Assembly (NCBI GenBank): GCA_922989275.2
Contig: OV277856.1
Location: 88,307,038-88,371,037 of the forward strand
Source: Gari tellinella
Lineage: Eukaryota; Mollusca; Bivalvia; Cardiida; Psammobiidae
Direction of reading: 5' to 3'
Length of the DNA stretch: 64,000 nt
The notes below the pieces were generated by a model. It made no database searches and had not been told where the DNA came from. It saw only the letters and a program-made list of their open reading frames with translations. A program made the translations under genes and the position numbers. The stretch's first letter is position 1, and every line of letters starts with the position of its first letter. This document shows, piece by piece, positions 53,282 through 63,965 of the stretch.

Positions 53282-53499
53282 CTATGTGAAAACACCTCAG
53301 GTCATCACCCACTATTGATAAGAAGTGAACTGAATGTACAGATAAGTAAGAGTAAGCCTACCAGTGCCGTCAGGAGATATAACTTAAGACTAACTGGCAA
53401 AAAGTAAACACCGATCTCTATGAACAAGAAATCCAGAAAAGGATCCTAGGGTTAGATACGGCAAATATTACAAATACTCCTCAGCTAGAGGACTATACA

Positions 53500-55257
53500 T
53501 TGAAACTAATGGACACTGTACAGATAGTAGTGAGAGAATTCTCCTCAGAGATTAAGATTCATAAATCAAAACCAAAGCTAAAGGTATGGACCCCGACAAT
53601 AGGAACTGCACTAAAGGATGTGAGAAAGGCATACAAGACATGGAGGAATAATGAAATGTCTTCTAGTCCGGATAGTCTTCTCCTAGCCGACCTCAAAGTC
53701 CGGAAAAAGCAACTAAGAAGCTCTATAAGATGTGAGGTTGCACGAAGAAGGTCAAACGACAAGGAGAATATCATCTGCACTCGACATAGGGATCCTTCCC
53801 TGTTCCACAAGCTAGTTAACAGACAGAGAAAGAATAAAGCGTTCCTGATTGAGGACATAAATGTCGATGGGGTGATGCATTCAGGACAAGAAGAGATCAT
53901 CGCAGGATTTAGAAAGCATTTTAGCAGACTGGCTGAACCCTCTGAAAACCATAACTTCGATGATGACTATCACCAAATTGTTAACATGGAGCTGGGCCAT
54001 ATTAGGAATATCGCTAGTGTAGAAGAGGCAGAAGAGGTCAAAATGGAAGAACTACAGCACGCAATAAATTCCCTAAATCGTGGTAAAGCCGCTGACATTT
54101 ATGGGATATCTGTTGAAAGCATCATTCATGGAGGGCAAGTACTCCGGTCAATTATTCTTCACTTGTTAAACTGTATCTTAAAAATAGGAAAAGCCCCACC
54201 CTCGTTGAAAGCAGGATTCTTAACACCAGTCTTCAAAAACAAAGGCGAGCGTAGTGAAGTGACAAACTACAGAGGTATCACTGTGCTACCTGTGATTGAA
54301 AAGCTCATTGAAGCTATCATAAAGGAACGAATCCAACCCGCAGTACTTAAGACTCAAAGTCACTATCAAAGAGGGTTTACTGCTAAGACATCTCAATTAC
54401 ATGCAGCTCTCATAGTCGAGGAAGTTACAAGAGAATTCAAGGAGGAAGGGAGGCCATTTAGTCTAATATTTCTTGACGCCAAAGCTGCCTTCAACGTTGT
54501 TGACCACGCCCATCTTATGAGGAGAGTATACCAAGCTGGCGTAAAGGATAGGTTATCGACAATCATTGAAGATCTACACCGTGGAGCCAGCAGTGTGGTC
54601 AAGCTTCTCAATTGCAAGTCAGACCCCTTCATAGTAAGCCAAGGCGTTAGGCAAGGGGGGATTCTCAGTACTGATTGTTATAAGCTTTATGTCAACCCAC
54701 TGTTAAATTTTTTAGAGCACATATACTTGGGTTGTAACATAGGAAATATTAAATGCCGTGCATCTGCATGCGCCGATGACATTACCCTTAACTGTGCCAA
54801 CTCTGCAGACATCCAGACACTCATAAACATAGCAGAGCACTTCGCTAACCGAGAACGATATGTACTACAGCCCAAGAAGACTGAAGCTCTAAAAGTTCTC
54901 CATTCAAAAAGAAGTAAATCACCTCAGGCAGAAGAATTCCATATATACGATAAAGATGTAACAAAATCGGAAGTCTCAACCCACCTAGGACTGAAGAGGG
55001 CAACAAACCTGGCAACAACCACGGAGGTGAATGTGGAACAGAATATCCAAAAAGCACGTAGGACTGTCTACAGTTTTATGTCATCGGGGCTTCACGCCTC
55101 TGGTGGGATAGACCTGGAGACAGCCCTGCACATATTTCGAACATATGTAACACCCATATTGTTATATGGTCTTGAAATCATCCTCCCACGCAAAGGGCAA
55201 CTGGACAAGTTGGAACTATTCCAGAAAAGAATGTTAAAACAAAGGAAAAATCCGTAG
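53500..55257 (+). CDS. LINE reverse transcriptase
   Basis: 585 codons from a TTG; the frame extends upstream to about 53389 (KTNWQKVNTDLYEQE), so the start is artificial. RT motifs in order: NYRGI (256-260), QRGF (290-293), motif A FLDAKAAFNVV with Asp 326, motif B GVRQGG (382-387), motif C ACADD with the Asp pair at 426-427, then HLGLKR (about 495-500). Motif C has Cys (424) where Tyr or Phe is usual. The C-terminal YGLE...LELFQKRML stretch is typical, but the frame ends soon after, short of the usual tail. The RT core itself is uninterrupted. Confidence 0.88.
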   Translation: MKLMDTVQIVVREFSSEIKIHKSKPKLKVWTPTIGTALKDVRKAYKTWRNNEMSSSPDSLLLADLKVRKKQLRSSIRCEVARRRSNDKENIICTRHRDPSLFHKLVNRQRKNKAFLIEDINVDGVMHSGQEEIIAGFRKHFSRLAEPSENHNFDDDYHQIVNMELGHIRNIASVEEAEEVKMEELQHAINSLNRGKAADIYGISVESIIHGGQVLRSIILHLLNCILKIGKAPPSLKAGFLTPVFKNKGERSEVTNYRGITVLPVIEKLIEAIIKERIQPAVLKTQSHYQRGFTAKTSQLHAALIVEEVTREFKEEGRPFSLIFLDAKAAFNVVDHAHLMRRVYQAGVKDRLSTIIEDLHRGASSVVKLLNCKSDPFIVSQGVRQGGILSTDCYKLYVNPLLNFLEHIYLGCNIGNIKCRASACADDITLNCANSADIQTLINIAEHFANRERYVLQPKKTEALKVLHSKRSKSPQAEEFHIYDKDVTKSEVSTHLGLKRATNLATTTEVNVEQNIQKARRTVYSFMSSGLHASGGIDLETALHIFRTYVTPILLYGLEIILPRKGQLDKLELFQKRMLKQRKNP

Positions 55258-55420
55258 AAATGGCGGCCCTGCCCCTCTCAGAGTCAATCAAGTACATGAA
55301 AAGCATGACCTGATGGCCTAAGAGGTCCTCATCTGAGAAGAGGTCAATTAGGGTTATCATTATCAGTCACTCTCTTAGGGTCCTTCAAGTGTAGCACCAG
55401 CCGTCACCACTAGAGGCCAA

Positions 55421-55472
55421 GTTTATCACAACCCCACCACCTACTCAATCGGGTGGTGAGGTTGTGATAAAC
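55421..55472. repeat. 21-bp-arm hairpin downstream of the RT
   Basis: GTTTATCACAACCCCACCAC / GTGGTGAGGTTGTGATAAAC around CTACTCAATC; one mismatch. It could be part of the LINE 3' end or another small insertion. Confidence 0.8.
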
Positions 55473-55500
55473 GTTTCTACTACTTAAATCAAAATCATGT

Positions 55501-56066
55501 ACAGAGCCTGTCATGACAACGGTGCCTGGTCTGACCACGGTCTAAACATTTGACAATCGTTAGCATAATCTGGTTTGTAATGTATGAAGAGCATATTGCA
55601 TGAATATTCGTTGCCATCGTTTGATAAATTCACATATATAACAATTTAACACTACGAACTGGTTTCGTAATGGATTCAGAGATCTCAGCTAATCATACAG
55701 TGTTTCCATTATAAATCGCAGCTAGTTATACAGTCGTATTGCAGCTGGTCATACAGTAAATGAAATTAGGTCAGATTTATTTGTGACGAAGTTTTCGTGT
55801 AAAATTCACATTTTTCCATGGAATATTATACTTTTCAGGTAGGTATTTCATTCATTTTGCCATTTCTATCATGTGTGGTGCGGAAATGCTTCAATTGACA
55901 GAATTTGTGATACTTTATGAAGCACCTGTTCGTTTTTTCTTGATACGCAGCGATGATCAATCAACGAGTTAACGTTTGTTTATCATATCATTGCAGGAAG
56001 AGCTATGTGGAATGTTTTAAAACTGTATCACCATCGTAGATTGTGTATTTGATATAAGCTAGCGTG
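55501..56066. other. Right interior of the 4.1-kb element
   Basis: No gene seen. ATACAGT-type motifs (CATACAGTGTTTCC, TATACAGTCGTATT, CATACAGTAAATG) recur between 55695 and 55760. Confidence 0.4.
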
Positions 56067-56255
56067 TTCTGTTATGGCAAACTTACTTGTCAAAGTGGTC
56101 GGAGTCAATCTGTCAGATAAACTATCGGTAAATATCTCGACTCGCTGATCGCAGCTTCCGGAAGGTATACACCGGAGTTTACATACTGTGAATAAATATG
56201 CTTATTCACACCTTTAATTTATTCTTCCACTGAACAAAATAGTTCCACTTTATTG

Positions 56256-56902
56256 AAGTACAGATTCAAATCTAGACCTTCAGACTTTTTTATCAGGTTG
56301 AGGCTTCAGTTGACCTTATATAAATACTTGTAACCTCTATTTAGCGAAAATATATTACTTAATGCAAAATAAAAGAGCTATAGAAAACCTAATTTCTTCA
56401 GGTAGAAAATAAATATACAGATATAACTAAACTGAATACAAATTTACAGCTGGATACTTTAATATGTGCATGGTTGGTTAGAAATAAGTTCTATGTTCGT
56501 CTATTTATAGGAGATTACAACATATCAAAATATCATTTGCGATTTAATCTAGCCTAATACCTATGAAGTACACAGGGTAACATTGATTTGTCAAAACACA
56601 AAGGATACGCTATACAGTGCCCGGATTAGCCGAGACATACTTTCATCTACATGTAATTTAACCGCGGAATGTGAGCACATCGAAACTCAGACAATCAAGT
56701 GATCCTGATTTAAGTGTAGTGTCTAGGATGTTTCGGGTGATATTTTTGATGACATTTTGTAAGTTAAATTATTGTAGTTTAATTTCATTTCACTTCTAGG
56801 TGTTTTAAAAATGTTTTTCAACAATATAATTTCAGTCTATTTTGTTTTTGTGTTACGAAAACAGACACATGGGCCGTGTTTTAAGACATCTCTGTTAAAT
56901 TT
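56256..56902. other. No gene seen
   Basis: AT-rich non-coding DNA. Confidence 0.35.
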
Positions 56903-57128
56903 TTAACCCATAACCCCATAAATGTGCCTTTTTATGTCTCTATTTTATTCATCCACTAAAGAAAATAGTTCAAATTTATACAGTGAATCATAAGAAATAT
57001 TTTCTCTATCCTACCAGATAGTAGGCTGAAAGTAAAGCAGAATGTGACTTAGGCACGTTCTGCTTTAATTACTTTTAAGCAGTCGCATATCTTCAAAACT
57101 AGAAATGCGCTATGGGGAAATGGGTTAA
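56903..57128. mobile_element. Family A MITE
   Basis: TTAACCCATAACCCCATAAA to GGGGAAATGGGTTAA; hairpin shortened (AGGCTGAAAGTAAAGCAG / CTGCTTTAATTACTTTTAAG). Confidence 0.8.
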
Positions 57129-57859
57129 GACAGATGTCTGTTTAATATAGGTCATTATTGTCCAAGACCATAATGTCTATGTTCATATGGCTGCTTCTTG
57201 ACTACAATCAAATCTTATTTAATCAGCTGGCCATTCAACAAAACCTGGAAATCTCTAAAATCCAAAGATTGTTAATGAAGAAAAAAGTACTGCAGAAATT
57301 ATGTAATATGTCAGAACGCTCCTTCATGGAGGAAACTACCAATTCAAAGAATTAGACACCTATAATGGCTATTTCTAAGCAGACCATATTTTTTCTACAT
57401 TATAATGGTTGTCACCTGTTTCCAGATTAACACTTTATAAAATGGAAATCAGTTCATGTATATTTTGCTTACACTCACTGAGTAGACCCCGTTAATTTTT
57501 TGGGCTCCCCTGATCAGGTCCAAGAGTTACAATTTTTATTTTATTTTTCTGAAACATTTTCTAAAATAATCCCTAGAAATCAACATCAACTGCCTATTTT
57601 TCAAAAGTGAAAACAGTCTATACAAAACAATCAGCATACTAAGGGTAAATCACCATCAATATTAGATGTTAAAACAATCCCCAAAGGCCACATTTCAGTG
57701 TGACAATAAATGACATTACAACCATCATCTAACCTGTACATGATCAGAAAACACTAGTATAACAACCTAGTATGTAATGTAATAGTAAATAATGACACAC
57801 TAACACATACATGTACTACTAATATGATCAATCAAAATAATGTTTCTTGAGGGTTAAAC
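57129..57859. other. No gene seen
   Basis: Frame 57158-57355 has no domain; a decayed E-like CGCTCCTTCATGGAGG palindrome sits at about 57318. Confidence 0.35.
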
Positions 57860-58096
57860 CCTTAACTATTGTCTGTTTCTAGTTTGAAAACAGGTAACCA
57901 CTTACGGTACAACAGATTTAAAGTAATGCAGAATGTGGCTTAAGGCTTTACTTTCAACCTGCTTATGCTATCATCTGCTAGGATATAGAATGATATTTCA
58001 TGACTATAAAATGGAACTATTTCTTTCAGTGGTGGAACAAAATTAGAGAAGTAAAAAGATGAAATTATTTTTTTACTATTGAGTAATGGATTTAAG
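57860..58096. mobile_element. Family A MITE, decayed
   Basis: CCCTTAACTATTGTCTGTTTC, eroded hairpin (TGTGGCTTAAGGCTTTACTT), right end TTGAGTAATGGATTTAA. Confidence 0.7.
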
Positions 58097-58106
58097 CAGG
58101 TAGCTG

Positions 58107-58240
58107 CTTAAAGCAGGATGAAAGTAAAGCAGAAAGCTCCTACAGGAGCTTATTGCTTTACTTTAATCCTACTTTAAGCATTTACCGGAGGAGCTTTTTG
58201 CTCTACTTTCAGTCTGATATGAGCTTAATCACTTGTTGAA
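58107..58240. mobile_element. Family E hairpin plus extra half
   Basis: CTTAAAGCAGGATGAAAGTA...TTACTTTAATCCTACTTTAA (to 58179), tip CTCCTACAGGAG; then a second right arm GGAGGAGCTTTTTGCTCTAC to about 58222. Confidence 0.65.
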
Positions 58241-58908
58241 AGCATTGAGAAAGAAATGCTTAAAGAAGGAAATGGTTAAACATTTTGAACAAGTCTTCCC
58301 TCAAGTGCCCTGTATAAGAATTAAATCTCAAACTTCAGGTTAACATGAGAGTGTGACACCAGTCTGGTGCAATGTTGCAACATATTGTAAAGTTACAAAG
58401 CCTTGGCGACAAGGGGGAGTGAATTTCTTAAGTAACATGCTTTAAAGTCATTAAGGGACAATAAAGAAAACTTCTTCCGTAATTTGGCGATGCATTAAAC
58501 ACATTGCTTCGCTATAACTTCATCATGTAACAGTAGTAAAACAATTTTTCTCTCTCTTCATTTGTTCTATGATTGTACGCAATTAACACTTGAAGCAACT
58601 TAACGGGTATTTACAAAGTTTGATTCCAGATTCAGATGCAGAAGAAGTCAGCAGCATCTTTTCCAGATCCAAATTGATTGACATTTTTGTTTGATTTCTT
58701 GAATCTTTTAATAAAGACGTTAAAATTAAGTTTGGAGAAAAGAAAAAATGTAGGCGACAATTTTTTTAATTTGATGATATACTAGCAAGGGAAAGGTTGA
58801 AACTTTGTGACTCCACCTAAGGCATTATATTCTGTATACGCTCAGTTAAATCGGTGAACATTGGCCAATCAATAACAAAATATGAACACCTTTAAAGACA
58901 GGCGACTG
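58241..58908. other. No gene seen
   Basis: A weak B-type hairpin remnant lies at about 58613-58690. Otherwise non-coding. Confidence 0.35.
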
Positions 58909-58980
58909 CTTAATGAAGGGCAAAAGTAATGCAGAAAGCTCCTAAAGGAGCTTTCTGCATTACTTTTCCCTTGCATTAAG
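58909..58980. mobile_element. Family E hairpin
   Basis: CTTAATGAAGGGCAAAAGTA...TACTTTTCCCTTGCATTAAG; GGGCAAAAG is matched by CTTTTCCC. Right flank ends ACATGTTTAACTGTA near 59049. Confidence 0.7.
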
Positions 58981-59773
58981 TTACCATCTTTAAAGAAGAC
59001 TTTATGTATGTGCTTTTTAATGGTTGCTTTAACTACATGTTTAACTGTAAATCCCCTCCATGGTTGTTTCAGTGTGAACAAAATACAATTCAGAAAACTG
59101 ATTATTCTTTACGTTTGAAAGAAAAATTTTGTTCAATTATGTTCTATCGGATTTGCGATTTATGTTAAGCCTGAATTGTGGATATTTTCTGAGTTAATTG
59201 GTCATGTCAAATTGGGAGATTTTATCGGGGCAGGTTTTCATTGCTACACTCGCGCTGTCCCATAATGCAAAGCCATCCACACACACACTGGTGGGGTTAG
59301 TCGAGTCTTGTATGTGCACACAAGAACTAAGCGGAGTTTATTGGAGATACTTTCGTTTCGGGAATTTATTATTTATAAGTGTGTGCCCTTGGTACTCTGA
59401 TACAGGTAACACAAATATTCGAGATATTTCTACCTTTATCGCTTCAACATTTTAATCAATGTTTCGCCTTTATTGTTTGGCCTGTATGGTTACAGCAAAC
59501 TGTGATGGTTAAATAATTTTTCTTTTCAGTTTGACAAACATGCTCTATTCAACGCTGGCTGACTCATCGGTTCTCTTTTGAAGCCTTAATGAAACTCTTT
59601 TTCACAAACACTGACATATTTTTGAAGATGATGTTTGTAATCTCTAGTTTACCCCAGCGGTGACCGACAAAACGGTTGTTAGCTTAGACAATTTTATTCA
59701 CTCTAATAAATATTGTAAACCTGTCTCTTAAATTTGAATGGACCACAAACTTGTGTTTCAAACATAAATAATT
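58981..59773. other. No gene seen
   Basis: Frame 59198-59455 shows no domain and no supporting signals. Confidence 0.35.
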
Positions 59774-59880
59774 ATTATGGATCCTGATCAGATCTCTCAA
59801 AAGTAACTATAAATTTCTGGGATAGCAAACTTGTGTATTATGGACCCTGATCAGATCTCTAAAGTAACTAAAATTTCTAG
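59774..59880. repeat. Imperfect tandem duplication (~64 bp)
   Basis: TTATGGATCCTGATCAGATC...AACTATAAATTTCT and TTATGGACCCTGATCAGATC...AACTAAAATTTCT; diverged by a few changes. Confidence 0.75.
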
Positions 59881-59958
59881 TCTAAACTACATACAAATGT
59901 TTCGGCACATGTAAAGTAACTCTTGGGATATAAAAACATGTCAAGTTTATTGTTAACA

Positions 59959-60208
59959 TTAACTCTTTCCTCCCTGAAACCTCAAATGGACAATTCCAGT
60001 TTCCATTTTAGTCTAGTCCATTTCATGCTTTAAGGGTTGTTTTTGTCCTTTTTTGGCATTATAACAAACAGTGAAGACCCTGATCAGAGGGCTCCTTTCG
60101 GAGCCCTCTGATCTGGGTCCTCACTGTTTGCACAGGACAAGTGTACTATTCACATGTACACTGTTTGAAAAGGACGCCTATATGCGGGACTAGGGTTCAA
60201 AGCGTTAA
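59959..60208 (-). mobile_element. Family D MITE
   Basis: TTAACTCTTTCCTCCC to GGTTCAAAGCGTTAA; hairpin tip GGGCTCCTTTCGGAGCCC. Confidence 0.87.
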
Positions 60209-60284
60209 AGTACAGTCAACCAGTATTCAGCCAGTATTAGAGGAAGATGCATGAGCTGCCTTCAAGAAAAAAGATTTTAACTTA

Positions 60285-60362
60285 ATGTAGAACAAAGTTA
60301 AACAATATGTCCCTTTAGGAGCTTATTGAAACTATTTGGTATTGCAGTAAGCGGTCACCTCC
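60285..60362. mobile_element. Decayed family E hairpin
   Basis: CTTAATGTAGAACAAAGTTA, TTTAGGAGCTTATTG, GCAGTAAGCGGTCACCTCC. Confidence 0.45.
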
Positions 60363-61384
60363 ATTAAAAGATCACCATACTTCATTGAATGGTTGTTAAA
60401 ATAACACAGGTCTGACTCAACATTTAAATACACACATCAGTAACTAGTACATGACTTTGCAGGTCACATATATCATCTTAATTCAACTATAAAAAAATAT
60501 ATATTGCCATGGTTTCCACTTTCTGCTTATTTCCTGTAAATATAGTTTTTTATGTCTCAATTTCTTTTGACTGGTTACCTACTTTTTTCCATACTTCCTG
60601 TGATAATACTTTTTTTTGTCTCATTGTTTTAGACTGGTTATCTACATTTTTCTTTATGTTCTGTCTTCAAACAGCCTTTCTTGTGTTGGAGACATGCTTT
60701 ATATCTGTAATGTAAATAATGGCATTATAGCCCAGTACTATGAGTGGTTATTTTAGTTGATATAGCCATTGTAATAACAGAAGTGAAGTGTGTAAATGTA
60801 GGGATTTCTATACACTTTACATGGAGTTGATTTTGATGACTCTTATTTCACAATTATAAACAAGCATATTATAATCTAAGACACATGATGTACATGTTAT
60901 TAACGTAATTAAACCTTTCACTCACTGATTTTTCCAGTATTTAAGACATGCAGCTTGCTTTATTTTATGCCTGCTATAAGAAACCATAAACTAAAATGTA
61001 GGTAACACTTTCTTTATTATGGCTCATTTATCATACGGGGTAGAAAAGACATTTATTTGATGAATAGGTAAAGATGAAAAGAAGTGCTGCCATGAAAGAA
61101 GAGGTAAACCACTGTTTCCTCTCACCAAGTGTATGGAACATAATATCTGGATCGAAATTGTTTACCAAGGTTTTTCAAAACCGCAGTATTAGTAAGTTAA
61201 TGGTCATTTAGTACACCTGTATAAAAATACCTGAAAGGTCATGTGTGCAATTAGCGTTAATTAGTTAATTAATAAATTAATATTTGTAAATTAGAAATTA
61301 AATTTTTGTCTCACCTTATCGATTCAAACCGAAAACAAGCATAAGTGTATAAAGAAACTTTCCACTGATCTCGATAGATATAGT
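60363..61384. other. No gene seen
   Basis: AT-rich. The frame at 60509-60715 is hydrophobic but low complexity, with an internal ~75-bp near-repeat (TTTTGACTGGTTACCTACTT / TTAGACTGGTTATCTACAT). Confidence 0.35.
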
Positions 61385-61480
61385 AGGTGACTGCTTAATG
61401 CAGGACAAAATTGATGTAAAACGTTCCATTAAAGAGGAGGTTTCTATATTACTTTTGACCTGCATTAAGCAATCACCTGT
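61385..61480. mobile_element. Decayed family E copy
   Basis: TAGGTGACTGCTTAATGCAG...CTGCATTAAGCAATCACCTG; arms intact outside, tip eroded. Confidence 0.6.
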
Positions 61481-61912
61481 CATAGAGACAAAAGTCTGAT
61501 ATTTTCCATTACATTAAGCCTAAGAGTGAAGCAACACATATATCAATTTAACCTTGTGAAAATGGCACAAAAACTATACACGTGATCATCACGAACAAAT
61601 CTGACATCTGACGGCCATGCCATTTTTTTAAAACCCTAAATTACAACACACTTGCTTGACGCTTTGGATCTAGATTTGCTTCAAGGATTCACAGTTACTT
61701 CACTCTGGGATTCATAAATGTCAGAATGTTTCAGTGAAAGCTCTGATAAATTATGTGCCATAAAAAATGATTCGTTTGAAAACATCTGCTGAAACTATCA
61801 GCCAGATCTCTTGGGGTGTTTTTCTGCCAACTTTACATTAGAAATTACAATACTATAATACTAGGTAGACAAGAATAAGCTCCATAGACATATAATCAAG
61901 ATACAGTTGAAC

Positions 61913-62070
61913 TTCGATATATCTCAAACTCGGTAAGGTCGAACATACTCATATTTCAACTTTGAAATACGGGTATGTTAGACTTAACCGAGCATGATAT
62001 AATGCAATTCATGTGTCAAAAAATCGGATAGCTCGAATTCAGCGAGTTAGAGGAATCGAAGTTCGACTGT
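61913..62070. mobile_element. Pogo-like MITE
   Basis: ACAGTTGAACTTCGATATAT and GAATCGAAGTTCGACTGT are inverted ends (about 158 bp); TCTCAAACTCG is shared with the element at 51300. Confidence 0.75.
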
Positions 62071-62362
62071 TTATCTTTCCACAAACAGGAACTTGCTGAA
62101 AGTTCCAGTTTCTAATATAGTTACAAAAAATCATTGCTCAGTACTTAATCATTATCTTCGAAGTAAACCACAACAATGTTTTGATAGTTGCCTTCAAAAA
62201 CAATATTTGTATACCAACATTTGATCTGGATCCAAATTCCAAACCATTATAAATAATTAACAAAAACACATTCTATAGTTCTGAAATTATAACAACCCAT
62301 ATCATGGAACATCGCTGATGTTAAGCACAGGTTGCAGAAAGTAAAGCAGAGCACTCCTTTAG

Positions 62363-62607
62363 GCATTACCCCATAACCTTTTTCTAATATTGAAGATAGT
62401 TGACCACATATAGCAGGTTGAAAGTAAAGCAGAATACGCCTTAAGGCGCATTCTGCTTCACTTTCAGCCTGCTTTATAAGCTACCATCTGCTAGAAAATA
62501 GAAAATATTTATGATAAATTTTCATAATTTTTTTATATAGAACTATTTTCTTCAGTGGAGGAATAAATTAGAGGCGTAAAAAGGCACATTAATGGGGTAA
62601 TGGGTTA
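62363..62607. mobile_element. Family A MITE
   Basis: GCATTACCCCATAACC (left TTAA lost) to GGGGTAATGGGTTAA; hairpin apex ACGCCTTAAGGCGC. A stray E/A half hairpin (GCAGAAAGTAAAGCAGAGC) precedes it at 62334. Confidence 0.8.
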
Positions 62608-63919
62608 AACACCCATCTGCCTTCAACACAGACACGAAGACTAACATGTTATAAATGGATGTAGGAGCACAGCTAGGTTTTATTTGTAGGTGATAAGAGG
62701 ACTTGGATCGCTAATACCAAGGATGTTGAATTGAAAGAAATGCAACAAAAATCTTTGACACAATCTTACTGAGTTCCTTTACACATTGTCTTGCTTTGGT
62801 AGAGATGGAAATTTCAAGAATTTGCATGGAAATAAGACGTCTGTAGAAAGTTTTTATTATCTTGTTTGATGGTTAAATAGATAACACTATAGACCTTTGA
62901 ACTCTGAATAAATGTATTTCACTCAAAACGTTGTTGCCTCAAAACAATGCTTGCTATAATTATTCTGAAATTGACAACTTTATCTTTATTTTTGCAGATG
63001 TTAAATCTGGGTGACAAAACACTTGGATCCTGATCAAATGCCAAGATGTATGCTTATAGGTATTAATAATGGTTCAAGACAGTTGCAATAGTCTAAATTG
63101 CTAATATTATATGTTGTAATCTAAGGACTCCTTAACAAAAATTACATGTACAGTTTGTATAACAATATTTCAGTAACAGATATCAAGTAATGACTTTTTT
63201 AAGAGCACGGATCTTCATAATATCATTATTTTCGACAGGTAATTGATTTAACAGTAGCCTAGTTTCAGAAAGGAATTATTTACATTTTCCGACACCTAAC
63301 ATTACAAGGGTATTGCCTTTCATATCTAACCAGTTTTTAAAGAAAGCCCTTTTTGTTGAAAACCTACCCAAGTGTCTGAACTATTCTACAGAACAATTAG
63401 CTTTTCCGATTTTTCAAAAAAAGGAAACCTTTCAGCACAAAGGTGTTTCACCTTTTATTCGGAGTTATTTCACTGACAAAGCCACGGCAATTACGGAGAA
63501 TATGGTAGAAAATATTCTTTCAAGGATACTTCGGCCATTTAACATGTTTTGCCACATAAACAGGAGGTGACTAATTCTGTCACAAAGATTACGTCTTAAA
63601 GCACAAAAAATGGAATAAAATAGAAACTTTCAATCATCTTGAGTATTCTGGTTTGATCAGGATCCATACCAATAAATGTTGAAGCCAATTGATACTAAAC
63701 ACTCTGGGTAAATTTAAGAGATCAAAGTATTTGAATCAGATGCTGTTTCCCCACAGTACATGAAAAGGGCTTAAAATTACTGGTAGTTTTGTGGGCCAAA
63801 AAATCGAACTATGTTAATCATCCTTATGAGTTCATGCGTGTTCAAGTAAACTGAGAAATGTTTAGATTGCAGATAAATTTATGACAAGATCTATATGAAA
63901 ACAGAAACAGTTTGGAGAC
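62608..63919. other. No gene seen
   Basis: The 85-codon frame at 63313-63570 starts with TTG, shows no family, and is not flanked by convincing splice sites. A weak B-like GGATCCTGATCAAATGCC is at 63025. Confidence 0.35.
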
Positions 63920-63965
63920 TGCTTAAAGCAGGAGCTTTCTGCTTAACCTTTATCCTGCTTTAAGT
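63920..63965. mobile_element. Family E hairpin missing most of the left arm
   Basis: CTGCTTAAAGCAGGAGCTTT is followed directly by the right arm CTGCTTAACCTTTATCCTGC. Confidence 0.6.

Larger units (their letters stand above)
52940..55500 (+). pseudogene. LINE (non-LTR retrotransposon), 5'-truncated and broken
   Basis: One degenerate element: an endonuclease remnant (52949-53390, with a TGA at 53279-53281), a frame change near 53390, then the RT frame to 55257. The 3' part has a hairpin (55421-55472); no poly(A) or repeat tail was seen. The clade is not settled (CR1/Nimb/RTE-like wording). It lies inside the 4.1-kb element and in the same orientation as the exon-like ATG. Confidence 0.8.
52067..56190. 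mobile_element. 4.1-kb DNA transposon with 54-bp inverted ends, LINE inside
   Basis: Ends begin CACAGTATGTAAACTC and run 54 bp (through GATCAGCGAGTCGA) with one mismatch. The flanks show a 5-bp duplication, AATAA (52062-52066 and 56191-56195). CACAGT ends with 5-bp duplication are compatible with Transib, but Transib targets are usually GC-rich, so this is open; CACTA/Chapaev-like is an alternative. No transposase is found. An exon-like ATG segment lies at 52125-52158 and a LINE fills the middle. Confidence 0.82.
52048..56255. mobile_element. Family A left end split by a 4.1-kb element
   Basis: TTAACCTATTACTCAATAA (52048-52066) continues at 56191-56255 as AATAAATATGCTTATTCACA...CCACTGAACAAAATAG. 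Joined over one AATAA they follow the family A left-end consensus; the A hairpin itself is missing. Confidence 0.75.

Noticed and set aside
52067..56190. Family A TTAA insertion as origin of the 4.1-kb element
   Set aside because: The flanking duplication is AATAA and the ends are CACAGT, not TTAA-type.
59198..59455. 85-codon frame
   Set aside because: Starts with TTG, no domain, no supporting context.
3205..62607. CRISPR array
   Set aside because: The repeats are long palindromic MITEs at irregular spacing with recognisable transposon ends, in eukaryotic DNA.
63313..63570. 85-codon frame near the right edge
   Set aside because: No family recognised, TTG start, no convincing splice sites; kept only as a note.
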